Shown here in pieces: positions 25,001 through 34,000 of a stretch of 64,000 nucleotides of DNA. The notes beneath the pieces were generated by a model. That model was not told where the DNA came from, did no database searches, and saw only the letters and a list, made by a program, of their open reading frames with translations. The stretch's first letter is position 1. Each line of letters begins with the position of its first letter. Source of the DNA: Sceloporus undulatus (taxonomy: Eukaryota > Chordata > Lepidosauria > Squamata > Phrynosomatidae); the NCBI RefSeq assembly GCF_019175285.1, contig NC_056527.1, positions 110,990,389 through 111,054,388 on the forward strand. The letters are read 5' to 3'. The position numbers and the translations under genes were made by a program.

Positions 25001-28000
25001 GGTACCTCGGGTTACGAAATTAATTCGTTCCGCGGCTAATTTCGTAACCCGAAAAACCTTCGTAAGCCGAATTGCCATAGGCGCTAATGGAAAAATAGCT
25101 CTCTGCTGCCCTCCGGTGGCGGAAAATAGCGCCGAGGTTTTTTCGTAACCCGAAGAAACCTTCGTAAGCCGAAACAATAAATCCCTATGGGATTTTTTCG
25201 TAACCCGAAAAATTCGTAACCTGGGTAATTCGTATCCCGGGGTACCAAACGTTTTTTTAATGTCACATGCCACTCGAGAAACTGAAAAATTATCTGCAGT
25301 CCAGGTGCACACACAGACAGTTTCACAAGCCTTTGTAAGTGGGAAAGCAGCAGCAATGGGAAGAAACAAATAGAGTTGCCGGAGTTAAAAATGGAGATGC
25401 CTCCTATTAAACACCCTTTAATAGTTGTGTAAAATGGGGTTTTCAGCAGGTGTTGTTACCTGGGTGTCAAAATTCCCTTTTCTGCACACCTTTAATTGGA
25501 CAGGAGCCTTCTTGTTTTCAGTTTGGCAATCTTTAAAAAACCTTATCAGTTTCTTTCTTTCCTTCCTTCCTTCCTCTCTCTCACACACTCATAATTAATG
25601 CAAAAATTGTTGGCATGTTTTTCATGTTGTCGTGTGCCTTCAAGTCATTTCTGATTTATGGCGACCCTAAGGCAAACTTATGGGATTTTCTTGGTAAGAT
25701 TTTTTGAGAGAAGTTTTGTCATTGCCTTCCTCTGAGGCTGAGAGTATGTGACTTGCACAAATTCACCCAGTGGGTTTCATGGCTGAGCTGGGAATCGAAC
25801 CCTGGTCTCCAAAGTAATTTCTACTCCTGCAGCCAAATGAAACATCGAAGAAGAAAACACTGTACCATTTCTAAAGCTAGGAAAAGTCACTTGTTCTGAA
25901 CTCTCTAAACCCTACTGGCTGAGGATTCTGGGCATTGCAGTAAAAAAAGGGAGATTTTCAATACTGCCATAACATTCATTAACAAAAGCAGCAGCAATAA
26001 ATCATTTTTATTGTACCCCTGTCTTGCTAAGGACAAACTGTTTTCCCAGAGGAAGTTTTACAAGAACAACATGAGAGTGGAAGGAAGCAAATGCCAAGGG
26101 TATGAATGTATAACCTCTCTCATTTGACTGGAAAAAAGGAAAAATGCCATGCGTATTAAAACAAAACAAAAAAATTCAGGGGGGCATTGGGGGCCTCAAA
26201 AAAGAGCCCAGGGGAACACATAAGGGGTAGGAGGCCCTATCCAATTTCGCCAACAATCAGGAATTCTGGGAGCTGAAATCCAAAACATCTGGAGGACCAA
26301 AGTTTGGGAACCACTGCCCTAAAGCAGTTTTCTTGGCAAATTGCTTCAGAGGGGATTTGCCATTGCCATCCTCTGAGGCTGAGAGAGTGTGACCTACGCA
26401 AAGTCTCCCAGTGGGTTTACATAGCCAAGATGGGATTCCAATCCTGGTCTCCAAAGTCATGGTCCAACGTTTAAACAACTACACTACACCTTAATTATAT
26501 GCATGGTTTAATTGTCTTTTTGGTAAATTTTCTTATTGATAGGTACACCTGCATTGAAGAAATAATGCAGTATGACACCACTTCAATTGCCACGGCTCCA
26601 TTCCACAGAATCCTGGGATTTGTAGTTTGGTGAAGCACCAGCATGCTTTGGCAGAAAAGGGTAAAGACCTTGTAAAGGTTTTAGACTCCCTAAGTCCCAG
26701 TGTTGGGAAGATGGTGGGCTATTAAAACAATTAAGAATTAAAGAATGCAACTTTCCCATGAATTTCAATAATGTTTCATTTCAAATCCAGACTCTAAGCT
26801 TTGGCTTGCTCACCTGTATGTGTGTTGTGTGCCTTCAAGTCTTCCTAGTTTTCTTTTTAACAGAAAAGAGGACATGCATTTGTATAGCATCTGCATATGC
26901 TAATCTCTAGACTTAGATGCAAACTGAGCCTTCATTACTGTAATTTAAATAGAAAAAAATACATCTCACAACAACACAACAGGAGATTAAATAGTTTAAA
27001 TGCAAAAAACCATTTAGATAAAGTAAGTAGTTGAACCAATGCAAATTAACTGTCTCTAAGCTGCTCTGGGAACCTTCATGGTTGAAGAGCAGGGTGTGAA
27101 TTGTTATTATATGCCATCAAGTCCTTTCCATAGTTGGGTACCCTAAGGCAAACCTATCATGGGGTTTTCATGTCAAGATGTCTTCAAAGGAAGTTTGTCA
27201 TTGCCTTCCTCTGAGGTTGAGGGCATGTGGCTTGTGGCTTTCGTGGCTGAGCAAGTAATCGAATCATGGTCTCCAGAGTCATAGACACTCAAGCCACTAC
27301 ACACAAACCATGCTAGCTTTCCTTGTTCACTTACCATGCGTAACATCTCCAGGAGATCTCACCCCAGGCACACTCTCAGGTTAATGTGTGACTACTAGTG
27401 GCTCCCGGCCGTGACCCATCCACTATTTGGCACATACAAAATGCCAAGTTCGGACACTCTGCTCTGCTCTGCGGGGTCATTCACCCCTTTTGAGATGGAC
27501 ACTCGGAGTGACAGCAAAGCAAAAAAGCATTAAACATCACAAATCTCGCACTCTAAATACCTCAAGGGCTATCACAGAGAAGAAGGAGAAGGTTGGTTCT
27601 CTGGTTGAGCAGGTCTAATGGTTTTGAAGGGTCGATTTCGACTGAACATTATAAGTAATATCTTGATGGTAAGAGAGATTTGGCAATGAAACCAACTGCC
27701 TAAGGAGGTGGTAGGGTCTCTTTCTCAGGACATCTTCAAAAAACAAAAAGAGGATGGTCAACTACCTGCTGGGGATGCTCAGTGATTCCCAAACTTTGCT
27801 CCTCCAGGTATTTGGACTTCAATTCCTAGAAGCCCCAGCTACTTTGGTCAACAGTCAGGAATTCTGGGAATCCAAAAACCCTGGAGAACCAAAGCGCTTC
27901 TGGGAACCACTGAAAAGTTCCCGCATTGAGCATGGAGTTGGATTCTACAGCCTATGAGGCTGGTCCCTTTGAGTTCTGTGATTCTATGCATCTATTTGGA

Positions 28001-31000
28001 AAGTGCTTCAGTAACTTTCTAGTAAAATAAACAACAACAGGTCCACAGGGTGGGAGGTTAGGAGAGACAACCACACATACCATCCATGTTGATTTCCTAG
28101 TGCATAATGAGTGTGCCATGTAAAGCCACTGGGTGATCATGGGTAAGTCACACTCTATCAGTTTCAGAGGATGGCAATGGCAAACCTCCTCTGAACAACT
28201 CTTGTCAAGGAAACTCCATGATAGGTTTGCCTTAGAGTCGCCTTAAGTCAGAAACAACTTGAAGACACACAACAACAACGAGAGTGGTGTAGTGGTTTGA
28301 GTGTTGGATTACAACTCTGGAGACCAGGGTCTGATTCCCCACTCAGCCATGAAACCCACTGGGTAACCTTGGGAAAGTCACACTCTCTCATCTTCAAGGG
28401 AAGTCAATGGCAAACCTCCACTAAACAAATCTTGCGAAGTTAACCCCATGATAGTTTTGCCTCTGAGTGGCCATAAGATGGAAACAACTCAAAGGCAGAC
28501 AGCAACAGCAAATGGTCAAGCATGGTGTAGTGGTTAGAGTGTTGGACTATGACTTTGGAGACCAGGGTTTGAATCCTTGCTCAACCATGGAAATCCACTG
28601 GGTCACCTTAGCAAGTCACACTTTCTCAGCCTCACAGGGAAGCAGTGGCAAAAGCCCTTCTGAACAAACCTTGCCAAGAAAACCCGGTGATAAGTTTCAC
28701 ATTAGAGTTGCCATAAGTTGAAAACAACTTGAAGGCACCCAACAACAATCCCTAGTTGGGAATGAAATTAAAAATGTATTCCAATGATATACCAAGAACT
28801 GGCAATAGAAAACAGGGACTGTCCCTGAGTTTATGAGCAACTAAGACCTGTGCCCCAGCTGGTTATAAGAAGATGCCTGAGGGCAATGGAGAAAAAAGAG
28901 ATTATGGGTTCAGATGGAGGGCATCAAGGAAAACAGGGTCAGAGAACGAACAAACAAAAATTGCAAAAAGTACAGTAAGGTTTTCATGCCAGGAATTCAA
29001 GACCGGGTGCCTGCTGGCTTTGCATCTTGAACTTCAACTTGGGGCGGGGAAGAAGTTGCATCAGGGTGTCTGGCTCCTGTATTTGCTCGCCCATGTAATG
29101 GAGGGGTGTGTGGGCTGAGAAAAACCATCATTGGATGGCAGCCTGTGGGCAGGACTGTGATGCAACTCTGGAAAGAAACAGTGCCACTGCAGAGAAATCA
29201 ATTGCAGAGATAGAGAAGGAAAGGGAAGAGAGTGTGCAGAAAAGATCCACCTGCTGCAAGGAACAAGGAGATCCTGTTCACATGCATATAGACAGCAACA
29301 AGGGGTGACAATTTTGGGTGCCTGAAGAAAGTCTCTTGCCGACAACAGCAAGGTGCAAGGCCGCCCTGATGAGTCACGAGTTCCGATTCCAAACCTTACA
29401 GGAAGGAACGAGAATGTGGCAAAAATGTTCCTGTTTGAACAGGGCTGACCTCCAACCCCAGGTCTCTGCGTCAGCACTTGTGCAATGCCAACTCCGGTAG
29501 GACAAAAAAACAAAACAACAACATACACACAACCATTGTTACTCTTCTGGCCTTTTTAAGTGGCTTCCAGAGATATCTGGGAACAAAATGCGAAAAATTA
29601 AATCAGTCCTTGTAAAAGGCTAGAAAATGGCAAGCTGAGTGGCAAGTAATAGCCAGCCTGTTCCTTGTAATTGCGAATTCAGATGAATTTGCACTTACAA
29701 GGGAACAGGCTGGCTATTACTTTCCACCCAACTTGCCATTTTCTAGCCTTTTACAAAGACTCTCAAAATCCTTAGCAATTTTGTTCCCACATATTAAATC
29801 TGGCACTTCATCCGGCCAACAGGATTGCAGCCAAGATCGAGGCCACCGAAGCCAAAGCAAGGAGCTGTGAGCTCAGATGAACTCTCCAAATATGCAGAAG
29901 GTACCTTCTTTAATAGATCAAAAGAAATTATTATTATTTGTTTTGGATTTATTTCCTTTTTCTTGGGTTGCACTCAGTTTAACGTTTCTTTTGTACTGGA
30001 TGCTACACATGTCTCAAGCGGTAGTTTCTTTCCTATTGTCTCTGGCATTTATCAATCATCTGGTTTCTCTTGCTGTATTAGTTTTTCTTGTGTAAATCCC
30101 TTCAGAGGGTTTTATGCAATCAAGGAAATGGCAAAACCTCCTCTGATCAAGAAAATCCCATGACAGGGTCACCTTAGGGTGGCCATAGGACAGAAATGAC
30201 CTGAAGGCACACAACAACAACAACAATTTTAGTATACATGAAATCCAGTGATACATTAATAAATGGCATTATGTGGCATAATGTTTTGAGTGTTAGACTA
30301 CAGAGATGAGGATTCAGTTCCTTGCTTGGCCATGAAACCCACTGGGTGACCTTGGGCAAGAAGTCACACTCTCTCAGCCTCAGGGGAAGGCAATGAAAAA
30401 TCTCCTCTGACCAACTCTTGCCAAGAAAACTCCATGATAGGTTCTAGAGTCGCCATAAGTCAGGAACAACTTAAAGTCACACAACAACAATTATTATTAT
30501 TATTAACAACAACAAACAAACAATGCTTACATGATAACAAGGAAGGACACCAGCTTTCTTAGGAGTGTGTCACAGGGAAGGACTGCAAGAACAAAATGGA
30601 TCCATATACCGAAGCCAAATTCTTTTAAACTAAAGTCAGTCCGCTTTCTGCAACCACTTGCCTTCACTGTTGTAAAACTATCACTTTTCAAACAATCTCC
30701 ATCTTTGCTACCAAAACAGACCTATCCATTTTCTGCACTTTTCATTTGCATCCACAACAGCCCTGCAAGGAGGACTACTGAAAGACCCTAACTTGTGCCT
30801 CACAACCGCCCTGAAGAAATAATCCAGAGTGATTGTGGCATCAAGTGGGCAGTAAAAGTGGGGTGAAACTGGACTTTTTCTGCAGTGCGGATGCTGCCGT
30901 AGTGAAAGTCAACCAATTGGCTTTTAATTCTGGATCTTTTGGAACTCAGATTCAGCCACAAATTTCTTTGCTTCAAAAGGACACAAATCCCTGACCATGG

Positions 31001-34000
31001 ATCAAAACCAACACACCCTGGAAACTGAAATCCTCAACTCCTCTTTTCCTACCTCTCAACAATTTCTCCTTTAGCTTACTAAGGAGTCCAAAGGTTTGCA
31101 GAAATAGAAAATGGGTTTCTTACTTATTGACTGTGGCCAAGTGGGTAGAAAAACCAACCTTTTCACATACATTTGTGAGTAGTAAAACCTCATCCCTCAT
31201 TGAACAGTTCAAAGACAGTAACCCTCATATGGTCAGCTTTTTATGAGAAAGAGTCTAACGCTTTACAGAAAGAGAAAACTTCCCTTAAAATAACTAATAA
31301 ACCACTATAACACCTCCTGTATCAAAAAATTGTTATGTTCCAATGTAAATACATTATCTTTTATTTATCGCACTGGTTGTTTCTAAAAGTATTGCAAGTT
31401 TCCAGATCTTACAAGACTCCTCTTCAAAAATACCTATTCCTTGTGTTTCCATGGAATGGAATCCTGGCTTGTTGCTCCCATTTAAAAGCCAGGGACATCA
31501 ATCCGCATTTGTTCTAGACTTACAAATCCTGGTTTCTTTTGGCTCTCAAGTTCAGACAATCTGCTAAACAAAACTCTTTTCAGTTTGTTTAGTAGTTCAT
31601 GACAACAGTATGGCTAAAGTGGGAAGGAACAGGATGCATGTACTAGCAGCCAAGTTACTTCCAGTAAGCCAGGATGATCTAAAATCCTGGCTTACTGATG
31701 ACTGGCTTCAAGCTTATATTAATATGTATGTCCATTCACAAGTAAACCTGGAAAAGAACTAAACTCAGAAGAGTTCAATGAGACTTATTCCCTGGTGTGC
31801 ATGAGTTTTCAGGCTTAGGCACATTTGAACATTCAATTGTGTTGGACTATAACTCCCAAAATCTCCCAGTATTGTCTGTGCTGAGGAGGGCTGATGGGAA
31901 TTGAGGGGCAAAACATCTGGACAGCCAAATGTTCCCCTCCTCATTCTTCATTTTTGTTTGAATCAAGGGGACTAATTACTCTTATCCCATCAAATAAAAA
32001 TAAAGAATGGGAGTTGTAGTCCAACACATTTGAATGCTAACCAGGCCTGATTCTGTTGGGCTTCAAAAATCAGACAGGATCTGATGCCTTCAGATACTGC
32101 CAGAAAAATGCGTCTGTCTTTATATGGATCCACCTCATATGTCAATGAACCATTTTTAAGTACGAAGTGGATGAGATACAAGCTTGTACTAGGAGAGGAT
32201 GATGGGACACGAAGTAATGGAAGAAAGGTGGGACTAATATATTTACATCCAGATTTGCATATATTTAGGGTACAACCAGACTATGATTATAGCAATTTTG
32301 TACCATTTTAACTGCCATGCTTTCATCCTGTGGACTCCTCGGATCTATGGTTTGGTGATGTACTTAGAATTCTCTGCTAGAGAGGGTCAACAGAAATTCC
32401 CATAAACTACAGTTCCCAAGGTAGTCTCAGAAGAGAAGGGTTAAGTATTAAATCAAGGAATCTAGAGAGCTGTAGTTTAGAGAACCATTCTAGCGGAAAA
32501 TTTTAATTGCCTAAACAAACTACAAATCCCAGGATTCCAGAGGCTGGAGCCAGGACACACAGCAAAGCTGCTGTAACTGTGCAGAAATATCATTAGTCCT
32601 TTATACTGAAACTCAACTTGCTGTAACGAAACCCAGCGATTCCCTATGTCCCTTCGACAGCAGTACAACCAGGAAAAAGAAGTAAGCCAAGTTGCATAAC
32701 AGCTAAAGATTGCAATACTCAGAAATTCCACTGTGCCCTTTACATTGCTGGCAACCAGCAAAACTGTGTAGTAACACTACATTGATTTGTTAATAATGAT
32801 TTGCTATTACAGTACTAGTAAACTTTCAACCATACCTAGCTACCCAAAGCCGCTGGTTGCCCATAATTCAAGCACAAGCCATCCACAGTTGTTTCTGGGC
32901 CTTATTAAAACCCATCATCCACCTGTCCACCTGCCAGTCAAGCCAGAAGGGTGCAAAGCTTGGAAAAATTCAAATTTTGGCCATGGTAGCTGTGGATACT
33001 GGGAGTTGTCAAATGAGCCATAGCCATGGTGCACTGTTTTGAGTGTTGGACTATGACTCTAGAGACCAGGGTTCAACTCTCAGCTTTGCCATGACCTTGG
33101 GTAAGTCACACACTCTCAGCTTCATGGGGAAGGCAGTGGCAAACCTCCTCTGAACAAATCTTGCCAAGAAAACCTCATGACAGTTTCATCGTTGGGTCGC
33201 CCTGAGTCAGAAATGATTTGTAGGCACACAGTTGTTGAGCAAGCATGGTGTAATGGTTTGAGTGTTGGAGTATGATTCTGGAGACCAGGGTTCAAATCCA
33301 CACTCAACCATGGAAATCCAGACTATGAGACAAGGCACCTTTCAATAGACAGACAGGAAAAGGAGTCTGAAACTTTTGACATTGGTGAGTCATTAGGAAA
33401 AATGAGGTAAGAGTATATTTGACTCACAAGCTGTCTGACATCTAAGGCTCTTCTTTGTTAAACGCAACTGTAGCCCTATTTTCGACATGCCACAACATCC
33501 ATAAACGCACTTCCTATCCAGACAACCTGCAGTTCTTCACCAAGACTCAGTTCCCTTCCCTTCAATTGAGCAGAAGGGAGCGGGGAAAGTTGCGCATTCA
33601 CTTCTCATACTGATAAGCAACAGCTTTAGATAGGACTGTTGAGAGGAACCGGAATGTTGAATTCGAACCAGGAGCCTACTTACCCAAATAGGCCATCTTG
33701 AGACAGTCATTATCCCTCAGCTGTGTACCTCACAAGGTTGTGGTGAAAATAGTCGACCTTCCATGGATTTTTTTATCCATGGAGTCAAGCATCCACAGCT
33801 TGAAAATATTCAGAAATATATGAATTCCAAAAAGCAAAGGTTGATTTTCCATTTTATACAAGGGACATTGTTTTGCTATGCCATTGTATTTAATGGGACT
33901 TGAGCATCCACAGATTTTGGTATCCATGGCGGGGGTCCTGGAACCAAACCCCAGCAGATACTAAGGAATCTATCTATAAATGTATCTATCAATCATCTAT

